Assembly: GCF_032854445.1 (NCBI RefSeq)
Contig: NC_088298.1
Location: 4,090,160 to 4,154,159 of the forward strand
Reading direction: 5' to 3'
Length of the DNA: 64,000 nucleotides
Source: Liolophura sinensis
Lineage: Eukaryota; Mollusca; Polyplacophora; Chitonida; Chitonidae
Notes under the pieces: model-generated
Databases searched by the model: none
What the model was told of the DNA's origin: nothing
What the model saw: only the letters and a program-made list of their open reading frames with translations
Part shown: piece by piece, positions 55,317 to 64,000 of the stretch
Position numbering within the stretch: position 1 is the first letter of the stretch
How the letters are laid out: each line of letters opens with the position of its first letter
Translations under genes and position numbers: made by a program

Positions 55317-56867
55317 AGAAACGATGACGTTCAACAACTCGACCATTATTGTTACGGGAATGTCAAAACGACATGATGGCGATAGCGACGTGTCGTACAA
55401 AAGTCATGTTTTGTCCGTGAGGAGATCCGAGCTGGAGGAAATAGGAACTGAGTGATTCGTAATAGGATGTTAATATCTTGCTGACGTCGGCTGAAAGGAA
55501 TCATCTTTTTGAAAAGGTGAGGTTTGTGAAGCAATAGTTATTATGGGGTCATATATTTTATACTGATGAAGCCACGTGGCAGGGCACATGTGAAAACAAT
55601 TAATGTAAACGTTTACCAAAATAAAACCGAATTTCAACAGATTTGGAAGTTATAGTTGTCCAGTATTCTAAGTCTTTCCTAGAGAGCTTGGCGTAAAGCT
55701 ATAGGTCAGACGAACCTCCATGAGTTCTTGATGAAAATCGACCTACAAATCGTGAAACTGTACATCAGCCGTCGTGAAATGTATCAGTTTTATGTGTGTT
55801 GAAACAAAATTGTACGTTTTTTGTGTTTTGCGATCAAGGCCGTTTACGATTTTGTCGCCAGCTTATGGGGACCTATCACGTTTCAGTAACTGTTAATAAC
55901 GTCACACGATTAGCTAGACTAGGCTGACGACACCGGTGTTTCCGTATAATCGTAAGAGCCCTAAACCACCTGAAGAGAATGACGTCAGACAACCTACAGC
56001 TTTATGTTTAGAGCCAGAGGAAAGTTATGCCCCGTGAAGATCACCATACTTTTGACTGCATTTAATTTGGTGAAAAAAATCTATAAAAAGTTTTTAAAAG
56101 TTTTTTTTCTGACACAGCTTTAATGGTACTTCTTTTAATGCTTACCTAATATTTTCTTGTTTTCTTTCACTTTAATTAACTTTCACAAAAGTAATTTGTA
56201 AATTTTCGTAGAAAAGCGCAAGACGAAACTGTAAAAAAAAGAGCGACGACTTTGAAGAAGTTGAAATTTGACCACACAAAAAAGTATGATACGGTCATGT
56301 GACTTTTTTCAATGCGTCAGGGTTTTATTCAGCTATTTATGGTGATGCTTAAACTTTATACCAACTCTCGGGCAACTTCCATAAAATTAACATATTTGCT
56401 ATAGTTTCGTGATTTATAGGTCGACTTGCAGGGGGAAACCTTGGCGGTTCGTCTGACCTCTAGCTTTACGCCAAGCTGTCTCAAAAAAAGCTTAGAATAC
56501 TGGACAACTAGCTTGTAACTTTCTTGAAGTTCTGTTTATACTGGTAAACGTTTACTATGATTGCCAAACGATTTTTCATGTGCCTTGTCATGCGGCTTCA
56601 TTAGTAATGAAAGATACAACCCCAAAATAACTATTATATTTCCAACACGACCTTTTCAATGAGATAATTCTTTTCTGCCGACGTCAACAACATATTAACC
56701 TCCCCTGACGAATCACCTAGCTCCAATTTATCCCTCCGCCAGGGATCTCCTCACGGGACAAAACATGACATTTGCACGACACGACACTTCATTGTCCTCG
56801 TATCGTCTTGACATCTCCTTAGCAATAACCGTTGAGTTGTTGAACTCCATCGTTCTTTCCAAGGAGT
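55317..56867. mobile_element. Large inverted-repeat (foldback-like) element, 1.55 kb
   Basis: The left arm, about 55317-55770, is matched in reverse by about 56400-56867. Shared blocks in order from the ends inward include AACGAT, TTCAACAACTC, ATGACGTCGGC-like, TTCAACAGATTTGGAAGTTA/ACTTCAAGAAAGTTACAAGC, AGTTGTCCAGTATTCTAAG, GCTTGGCGTAAAGCTA and TCGACCTA. The arms are about 460 bases and roughly three-quarters alike by eye. The spacer (55771-56400) has no long open frame. Confidence 0.85.
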
Positions 56868-57106
56868 GCCTGTTAGACAGTTTTATTGGCCAGAACACAA
56901 CCGTTATTTGTTCTTGTTAGTGATTGATTGGTTACGTATGTCGTCTTCTCAGTTGATTCCCTTCCGTGTTTTAGCAGTCATTCTTATGAGTGATGACTTC
57001 CATGATCACGCGTGCCATACATGTTGAATTGTTGGGCTAATGCATGCTACGCACTGCTGGAGGATTCACTGACGTTAGTAATGGAGCCTTAACTTTTAAA
57101 CCTGAA

Positions 57107-57352
57107 GGGGCCTCTGTGGCAGAGTGGTTAGCATGCCATCCTGGCGCAATGGCCAATCGGACGCTGTGAGTTCAAGTTCAGTGCAACCTTCCTCTCCGGT
57201 TGTACGTAGGAAGGTCTTCGAGCAATCAACGGATGGTCGCAGGTTTCCCCTGGACTCTGCTTTCCTCCCAAAATGATGGCTACCGTCGTATAAGTGAAAT
57301 ATTCTTGAGTGTACGGCATAAAACACCAATCAAATAAATCAATCAATCAAAG
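57107..57352 (+). mobile_element. SINE-A, full length
   Basis: Head GGGGCCTCTGTGGCAGAGTG, GTTAGCATGCC (A box), B box GAGTTCAAGTTC, body CCTTCCTCTCCGGTTGTACG, CAACGGATGGTCGCAGGTTT, and the end CTACCGTCGTATAAGTGAAA, TATTCTTGAGTGTACGGC, AAAACACCAATCAAATAAAT. The CTCATGCTGG segment is lost. Confidence 0.9.
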
Positions 57353-59111
57353 CTGGAAGTGGATTTACACTTGTGGAGACACTGACCAAACATACAGGGG
57401 CAGGAATGGACAATCACGGCGATGGACAATCACGGCAATGCGCAATCACGGCAGCGAATGTACAGACCAGATGTATATACTATTGTTTCTTTGTTTTTCC
57501 TAAAGCACTATCAATGCAAAGTGGAAATTAAATTCAAATTAACCATTGTCTGACAACTGGGTAATTCAGTGTTTTTTTACTTTTGCTCAAGCTCTAGTAT
57601 ACTTCCTCTGTAAACAGATGAAAGCATGGTTTCCACGATGTGACCAACTATAAAAAAAACTACTGATGTATAAACGGTATGTAATGAGTTTTTGAATACT
57701 CAAGCTGTCTCAGCGACTTCGATGAAAGACCGCCCGCGTCTCTTGCGTCATGGGGTATTCTTTACACCAGATTGCGTCTCCGCGGAGCAATGTTTACCGT
57801 AGCCATCATGGCGGACAACAGCGTCAACAGAACCGCTTAGATATCAACCGAGCGTCTCAAAACTCATCGTGTTGTCCAAACATTACATCTGCTTTATGTC
57901 CGATAACTACATCTAATCTGATCGCAAATTTTTTCCTTGGAAATTCTCTTCATATTTGCGTTAATTCTGGAATAATCTGCTGATTGACCCCAACACTTAC
58001 CCAGAGAGGCGTTTATATGCACAGTCAGCGCTCTGCTGTTCTCTAGCGTAAAGGATTTCTGTATGCTTATATAGTGCAAGGAAGACGGTGGGATAAGCAG
58101 TGGCCATTTTGATGGTACCAAAACTTGGACAAACGAGGCTACATTTTCTTTACATGCCTGTACATTGACATTATGTAAAGCTGTACAGAAAACTGGATAA
58201 TGATAAACAAATATTACATATCAATGGAAAATTTAAAAAAAACATGGCCGCCATTGGATTTAGGGACAAGGTTAGCGCAGGAGCTTTCCCTCAACGGAGG
58301 ATGTGTAAAACTACTCAATTCCGATTCTGTCAGCGCTTCGAGGGCGACTCAGACGCGGTTCCAAACGCAGGTCCCATGTGGTGACAATATTTTCCTATTG
58401 CAAGTAATCAATTCAAAGGCAGAAATTGAACGACTAGAGATTTACGTTCTCCAAAGACTTGCCGTGTTAGAGCACAGCTTTATAGTCATCTTCGCTGAGC
58501 TCCACTTTCGTTCTGAGCCCTGTCGCCCAGGGACGCTACAATTATAGACACGAAACATTTCCGGGAATCGGTCTGAAAGATAGATTCCTTAAGCCGCAAA
58601 CAGGTGGTCCAAAGGAGGGTCTGGTCATTCTTTTGTCCAGCACAACGCTCTTAACAAGCCGGGTCGATGCTGACCAGTGTTAACGTCCTCGACCTTTTTT
58701 CTCCCAAAGCGTCGCAGAACGCTTGTATGTGGGATGGCCACTAATGGTCGAATCGTTAAGGATTTCAGGCCCATTTGGACAACCGGAATGGTGTGGCTAG
58801 ATCCATTCAACACCGTACTCGGCTAATAGCCATAAATGTCTCTGGGCAGATTGAATTTCCTCAATGCATGATGAGGCTTTGTCAACGGAACCAACAGGTT
58901 TATATCATATAATGTATACAGTAGCACTACACAAGCGGACATGCCTGGACGGTGACATTGTAAAACGCGGTATTAGAGAACGCACCAAAGCATGATTACA
59001 GACTTCTCTCATGAAAGGGAGGTAGAAAAGGTCGTTTTGCCAAATTAGCTTTCGAGTCACTCAATCTGCGTACATGTTGTGCTGTGATTGATACTTCAGA
59101 TATTCATGGAT
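57353..59111. other. Unassigned stretch
   Basis: A short CACGGC-rich direct repeat at 57413-57455 (GACAATCACGGC twice and a variant). The frame 58200-58547 (plus, 115 codons) has no domain. No gene recognised. Confidence 0.4.
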
Positions 59112-59305
59112 TTATAGATTTTATTGATGTTTAATACTGCATGATTTCATAAACTTTTCACTTATACTTATGTTTAAGATTGGAGTAAACCCCTGTGCCT
59201 ATTAAACCACTGGCTTTCGCTAGGCTCTTGACAAGCCTCCTTGACATTAAACCGCAAGCGCATACCAGCGAGAGTTGGATTCCAACCTGAGGCCTCACTG
59301 GTCTG
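59112..59305 (-). mobile_element. SINE-C, near full length
   Basis: Minus strand: CCAGACCAGTGAGGCCTCAG, GTTGGAATCCAACTCTCGCT, TGCGGTTTAATGTCAAGGAG, CTTGTCAAGAGCCTAGCGAA, AATCTTAAACATAAGTATAA, GTGAAAAG, then AGTATTAAACATCAATAAAA. The end resembles the SINE-A 3' module. The B box has a G for the usual C (GGTTGGAATCC). Confidence 0.6.
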
Positions 59306-59710
59306 GTGCCGTTTGTTTACAGACAAACAACGCTTGAGCGAATGAACAAGAACAGGCCAAATACACCATACGAAAGCACTAGTATAATTCTTTAAGACGT
59401 TTATTCATTGATTTATTATTTCATTTATTTGCACCATTGTTCACACAATCAGGGTGCCCAGGGTAAATCTCGACCGCGTTTGGCAAGCTTTTGAAGCACT
59501 AACCCACGACATGTGCACCACATATTGATGTACATAGTGATAAGCGACACCACAAACGGCCACACACGACCGTACCGTCGTCGATCGCTTATTATCACAC
59601 AATCTCTACTAACAGTGACGGCAGCTGGTGTTTACGAATCCTCTGTCCAAGGCCGGAGTAGAACCCACACCTCCTGCACAAGCTGGGATGCATTTAGCGA
59701 TTGAAAGGTC
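59306..59710. other. Unassigned stretch
   Basis: No gene or repeat copy recognised. Confidence 0.45.
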
Positions 59711-59945
59711 GGGGCCTCCGTGATCGAGGTGGTAAGCGTGCCAGCGCGGCACAATGATCTCACGTGCTTCTCTCCAATGCGGCATCTGTGAGTTTAAGTC
59801 TAGCTCATGCTAGCTTCCTCTCCCTGGGAAGGTTTGTCAGACTCTGCCCGGTTGCTTCCCACAATAATGCTGGCCGCCTTCGTATAAGTGAAACACCCTT
59901 ATTTAAACGGCATAAAATACCAATCAAAGAAATGACTGAATAAAT
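59711..59945 (+). mobile_element. SINE-A, full length with small deletions
   Basis: Head GGGGCCTCCGTGATCGAGGT, GGTAAGCGTGCC, B box GAGTTTAAGTCT (two changes), TAGCTCATGCTAGCTTCCTC, GACTCTGCCCGGTTGCTTCC, AATGCTGGCCGCCTTCGTAT, and the end GGCATAAAATACCAATCAAA. Confidence 0.85.
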
Positions 59946-60292
59946 ATCTGAATTAATATCTGCATTATTTATGCAACTCACGACTTTGTTAATGTACATA
60001 TGGCGATCATTCTACCTGATACCAATACAGATCTGGGACCAGCTTCTAATTAACAGCATCGGCCAATTTCCTTCGATTTCGCCTCTGAAACCACCTGCGC
60101 CATTTCGTCGATTTTCGTATGTGGGTCAAGGTCGAAAAAGCATTGTACAGAAAAGTCAGGTGGATATCTTGGGAAACACGGGATTTTGAATGAGGTAATG
60201 ACAATATGTTATACATGTTTTCATATTACAGACTACCCAAAGCAACGATTGCGGAGGCATCCTTTATGTATATATAAATATGACCCCAAACA
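59946..60292. other. Unassigned stretch
   Basis: No gene or repeat copy recognised. Confidence 0.45.
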
Positions 60293-60507
60293 GTAAGTGA
60301 GTGAGTGCTTGGTATTTAACGTCGTACTTAACGATTTTTCAGTCATATGACGACGAAGGAATCCTTAAAGTGAGCGAGTGAGTGAGTGCTTAGGGTTTAA
60401 CGTCGTACTTAGCAATTTTTCAGTCATATGACAACTAAGGAATCCTTAGAGTGAGTAAGTGAGTGAGTGAGTGAGTGCTTGGGGTTTAACGTCGTACTTA
60501 ACAATTA
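60293..60507 (-). repeat. Tandem run of three SINE-B 3' ends
   Basis: GAGTGAGTGCTT, then the TTTAACGTCGTACTTA, TTTTTCAGTCATATGAC and GAAGGAATCCTTA blocks, occurs twice in full and a third time partly. Each unit of about 80-90 bases begins anew with GAGTGAGTG. No SINE body follows the third unit. Confidence 0.9.
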
Positions 60508-60565
60508 CCGAGTACAACGAATCATTGGCGTAAAGGATTCTAAATAGGAACGGTCATTAGCATTT

Positions 60566-60798
60566 CAGCGCTACGCAATGACTCATGAGTCTCTCACCAA
60601 TGCGGTCGCTGGGAGTTCATGTCTAGCCCATGTTGGCTTCCTCTCCTGCCAGCAACATGCGGATGACCGAGGGTTTCCCCGGGATCTCACCGGTCCACCC
60701 ACCCCCACCCCGCCACCCCCCATCATATTGCTGGCCGCCGTAGTATAAGTGAAATATTCTTGTGTTCGGCGTAAAACACCAATCAAACAAATAAATAT
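60566..60798 (+). mobile_element. SINE-A, head truncated
   Basis: Starts after the A box (AGCGCTACGCAATGACTCAT), B box GAGTTCATGTCT, GCCCATGTTGGCTTCCTCTC, CAGCAACATGCGGATGACCG, a C-rich insertion (CCCACCCCCACCCCGCCACC), and GCTGGCCGCCGTAGTATAAG through GGCGTAAAACACCAATCAAA. Confidence 0.85.
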
Positions 60799-61047
60799 AT
60801 CAAATACTAACGACAGTGAGGTACTTGTTGAAACTACTAAATACGACATAACACAGTGGGTATAGAAGAACGTACTACAATTGTATATGACCCAAAATGG
60901 CGATTGATAGATCTGCCATTTGGTGTAACACTGTGTTTATACAAACGGAGTGAAATTGACATCATACTTGGTGTATAGAACCCGAAAGAGTGGCGACAGA
61001 ACAATATTTGATACCACAATGTTGATCACCTAAACCACCCCGAGTAT

Positions 61048-61206
61048 TTATGTATTTATTTATTTCACGACTATTTTATGCCGTTCTCAAGAATATTTTA
61101 CTTACACGACGTTCTCCAGTATTATGGCACATGCGAGGAAACCGAGCAGAGCCTGGAGAACCCATCCGTAGGTTGCTGGCAAACCTTCCCACGCACAGCC
61201 GCGAAC
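61048..61206 (-). mobile_element. SINE-A, 3' half
   Basis: (ATTT)n, ATTTTATGCCGTTCTCAAGA, TTACTTACACGACG, GCGAGGAAACCGAGCAGAGC, CCGTAGGTTGCTGGCAAACC, TTCCCACGCACAGCCGCGA. Similar CCCCGA(G/T)TA stretches flank it, a possible target duplication. Confidence 0.8.
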
Positions 61207-61716
61207 CCCGATTAAGACGGCGTGGCATACATAGTGTAGTCAAGTCTCGTCTAGTCTAGCCAAATAGCTTCGGTGGTCATTGATGGAAGTTCGAATTTAA
61301 AAACATGCCGGACGTTGGTTTGACTTGTTCGATCCAAACGTTTAAACAATTTTGCTGTTAAGAGATGGTTTACTGATGTTGGCTTTGACTTGTCTATACA
61401 CTTCAGATGACTTCGGGAATCCCTGTATACCGAATATATGAACGGTTTCGAGTTGTACGTGTCAGTGAAGTTTAAAGCATGAGATGAAATTGCTACCTAT
61501 GAACAGTGAGGCCTCAGACGCAAGTTAAGCTTTGGCTGGTTTAAATCAAGAAGTTTGCCAGATTTCTGGTGACAGGCGGTGATTTGCCCGTTGGCATTAT
61601 GGTTAACTCAAACAATAAAGCTGGACGTCACGATCTGTGTGAAAAATTCTACCTTATTCATTTCTCCGCGCCGGACATGTGTTATGCGGATAATGAAGAG
61701 TCCGTCGGTTGGGCTG
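61207..61716. other. Unassigned stretch
   Basis: No gene recognised. The frame 61569-61949 continues through SINE-A and is not a gene. Confidence 0.45.
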
Positions 61717-61719
61717 CGG

Positions 61720-61945
61720 CTTTGAGTCAGGACGTGTTGGGGTTTTCCCCGGTCTCTGTCCAGGTTTCCTCCATCCATAACGCTGAATGTAGTCGTATCT
61801 GTTCAGTATCCACGAATAATGCCTTAAACCCCTATCTTCCTGCAGGCACTGCCCGGTGTCCTCCCACTATTAGCTGGCCGCCGTCGTATAAGGGAAATAT
61901 TCCGGAATGCGGAGTAAAACACCACTTAAAAATAAATCAGTTACT
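61720..61945 (+). mobile_element. SINE-A body with internal duplication or insertion
   Basis: GGACGTGTTGGGGTTTTCCC and CGGTCTCTGTCCAGGTTTCC mark the body. After CATAACGCTG comes about 60 bases of foreign sequence, then the body segment is repeated (GCACTGCCCGGTGTCCTCCC, ACTATTAGCTGGCCGCCGTC). The 3' end is present (GGAGTAAAACACCACTTAAA). One SINE may have landed in or recombined with another. Confidence 0.7.
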
Positions 61946-62702
61946 TTAACCCCAATCAAATGAATCACGAATTCAACAACTAAGAGAAATACAGTTAACT
62001 TTTACAGTTTTTTAATGCAAAAAAAAGTTGAAATGTGAGTGTGTTAGAGTGAATGTACTAAAGGAAACGGAATCTCTAGTAAGACATCGGCTGTTGCGTG
62101 ACTGTCAACGTTATGGGCTTTCGTTTGTTTTATCGCTAATGGCTACTGCATCATGGGGACATGAGCTGGAGGACTGTGTAAACGAGTTAATGGAAAAACA
62201 GTGATCGTGTTAACGCCCGGTGATAAAACATCATTCCTACTAAATAAACGGAAAAGGACTTTTTACATCATTTGTCTAAGTATACATATATACTACGAAA
62301 AGTCAGACTGCGGGAAGTAGCGAAAGGTAATAAAATAAACCTCAGTGGATGGATGCCCTCAGGTTTCGCCTGATAACCTGGAAATTGTCGTTGGAGTCTG
62401 CTTGCTTGCCTTGTTAGCATTTTAATGGAAGGTGCATTTGGTGAAAAGTAGATTGCGCGGGGTTGTTTTTTTTTTCACAAGTGAGTTTGTCAGTCAATAA
62501 CTACGCTTTTTCCGGCCCAGCCAGTCAGTTCACACGCCATTTGTTCTCTTCTTTGAGCTTGAAAACGTGGCTTGGGGTAGATATACTTGCTTTTCGAACA
62601 AACATTATGTCTACATTCAACCTCCTCAAGAAATTAAATTTTTTCACAGTTTTCTTCCTTTCCCTAAAGGAACAGTATCGTTGAGCAGAGTGATATAGGT
62701 TT
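61946..62702. other. Unassigned stretch
   Basis: No gene or repeat copy recognised. Confidence 0.5.
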
Positions 62703-62768
62703 TATTTTTTTGATTGGTGTTTTACGCCGTACTCAAGAATATTTCACCTATACGACTGCGGGAAATGG
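62703..62768 (-). mobile_element. SINE-A 3'-end fragment
   Basis: GATTGGTGTTTTACGCCGTA, CTCAAGAATATTTCACCTAT and ACGACTGCGGGAAATG. It is a close match to the family end, cut after about 60 bases. Confidence 0.8.
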
Positions 62769-64000
62769 GTTTCAAAATTAATATGAAATATAAGTTAGAT
62801 AAGAGCAAAGCATTGTTATGTGTGCTGAAAGACAAATTAATAGCTCTTTGTAGTCAATTTATAGATGTTTCTTATATTGTATAAAATTGCCATATACACT
62901 GTTCAGACATCATCAGCTTAATGCACGGATTTAGGACTTTCAATAATGCTATTTTAAGTAACTATTCTGAGTGTTTAAGTGTATTTGACTTTATTTGCGT
63001 TTAATCTTTAAGCGGTTTCGCGTTTTTAGATTACGCCAATCCACCGGGGATAGGCCGTAATTTAAATTTATGCCAACCAGCCCGCTAATTATCAAATCGT
63101 TTAAATCTAGCACCAGTCTAAGCCCTTCAATCCCCTACCCTCCACCCCACCAAGCCTAACCCGGGGCTCCTTGCCTCTGTTAACCAACTGTCTCCGGCCC
63201 TGAGACTTTTGTCTCACACTATTATTGCCCAGCAAGCCTCTTCCGTCTGTGCTCCTAGAGCTGATTATTGGGATTATACTGCAACAATACAGACCGATGC
63301 GCAAATTAAAGATCGTAATTTGAGCCACCATAACGTGACATTTCTGAATGACAGCAGTTCCAATGGGACTAAAAACAATTTGCTTTGAAATCACCCTGTT
63401 TTCTCTCTCTCCATCACAATTTTCGTTAAACGCGATCGTAGCTGTCACATCTGTCACGGAAAGTGAGCCTCCGGTGAGACCAAACACAAAGTCCACAGCG
63501 AATCGAAGACGTGTTAGAATGCAAACTTGCTCCGACAGCCTAAGATGTTTCGTAATTATGCTAAGGGGATCGTTCGTCTTAATAAGAATGAATTTTAAAT
63601 CAGTTGCTGGAAGATCTGGGTGATCCCAGAAAGCTGCATGTACAATTTAACCCTTGCGCACTCATGCCCCGTTTCCCCATTATTTGATTCCCAATGTGAC
63701 TTACAATTCCAGCCACCAAGCAGGATATAGTAGAATTTATTATAGAACATGTTCACTACCGCTAACAAAAATCATTATCGAAAGTTTCGTGTCATTTTTA
63801 TAAGTACCAGTTCATGCTTCGGTCTTCATTTTTCTCAAATGTTGTCACAGTGGAAGAGATTTTAGATATAAACAAGGTCGTTATAAACACCGACAGCTTT
63901 TGTTTTATAATCGTAAAAAAAACACGATAGATAATAATGGGATTTTATCCAAAGAAAATCCAGACGTGTTAGAATTTACAGGTTGTCAGGCACCTGCTGA
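62769..64000. other. Unassigned stretch with a long minus-strand open frame
   Basis: 63107 to about 63645 (minus) has no stop for about 180 codons, and 63348-63623 is also open on the plus strand. No domain, signal peptide or splice pattern is recognised. An exon is possible but unsupported. Confidence 0.3.

Noticed and set aside
63107-63645. A minus-strand frame of about 180 codons as a possible exon
   Set aside because: No recognisable family, and the opposite strand is also open over 63348-63623. Not enough for a gene call.

Overview
The window looks like non-coding DNA from a large animal genome, most likely a lophotrochozoan and probably a mollusc. The basis is the base composition (AT-rich, CpG neither absent nor clustered), no long open frames, and dozens of tRNA-derived SINE copies. 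Their shared 3' module is one I associate with molluscan genomes; that association is from memory and unchecked. No protein-coding gene, rRNA or genuine tRNA could be supported. The long open frames (43787-44641 minus, 25063-26112 plus, 32317-32703 minus, 5044-5517 plus, 9182-9481 minus) are all side effects of tandem repeats.

Three SINE families are visible. SINE-A has a tRNA-like head with A and B boxes and an (AAAT)n tail, and occurs in about 25 full or truncated copies. SINE-B has two body types, B1 and B2, and about 11 copies. SINE-C has a head with a good B box and three copies. A and B share about 50 bases at their 3' ends; C shows a weaker match there. Several copies keep clear target-site duplications (at 9690, 23982, 29343, 30156, 33070, 48102 and 49215), so insertion has been fairly recent. 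Two almost identical SINE-B1 copies face each other at 29355-29670 and 30169-30506.

Other dispersed families were found only by comparing parts of the window with each other. Family R has seven copies. Family D has two, with an X-box-like palindrome in one. Family H has two C-rich copies. Family P is a palindromic MITE-like element with five copies clustered between 34 and 40.5 kb. Three large inverted-repeat elements lie at 34653-35708 (107-bp terminal inverted repeats, with a SINE-B2 inside), 52331-53031 and 55317-56867. An arm of the last recurs alone at 49832-50090.

About fifteen tandem arrays have periods of 15, 17, 19, about 21, about 25, 26, 36, 47, 48, 52, 53, 54, 57, about 80-90, 101, 113 and 262 bp. 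Some grew out of a dispersed repeat: the 48-bp array at 5005-5490 is an expanded piece of family R, the 15-bp array at 41735-41868 resembles an inner piece of SINE-B2, and 60293-60507 is a run of SINE-B 3' ends.

Layout: 1-10 kb, SINE fragments, family R and a cluster of five arrays; 10-18 kb, mostly unique sequence with a hairpin family and a 52-bp array; 18-27 kb, the 26-bp and 19-bp arrays and several SINEs; 27-36 kb, palindromes, the facing SINE-B1 pair, the 53-bp array and the first inverted-repeat element; 36-45 kb, the MITE cluster and the ACAG array; 45-64 kb, SINEs and the two larger inverted-repeat elements. Nothing suggests genes acting together. The window is best read as intergenic or long-intron DNA.
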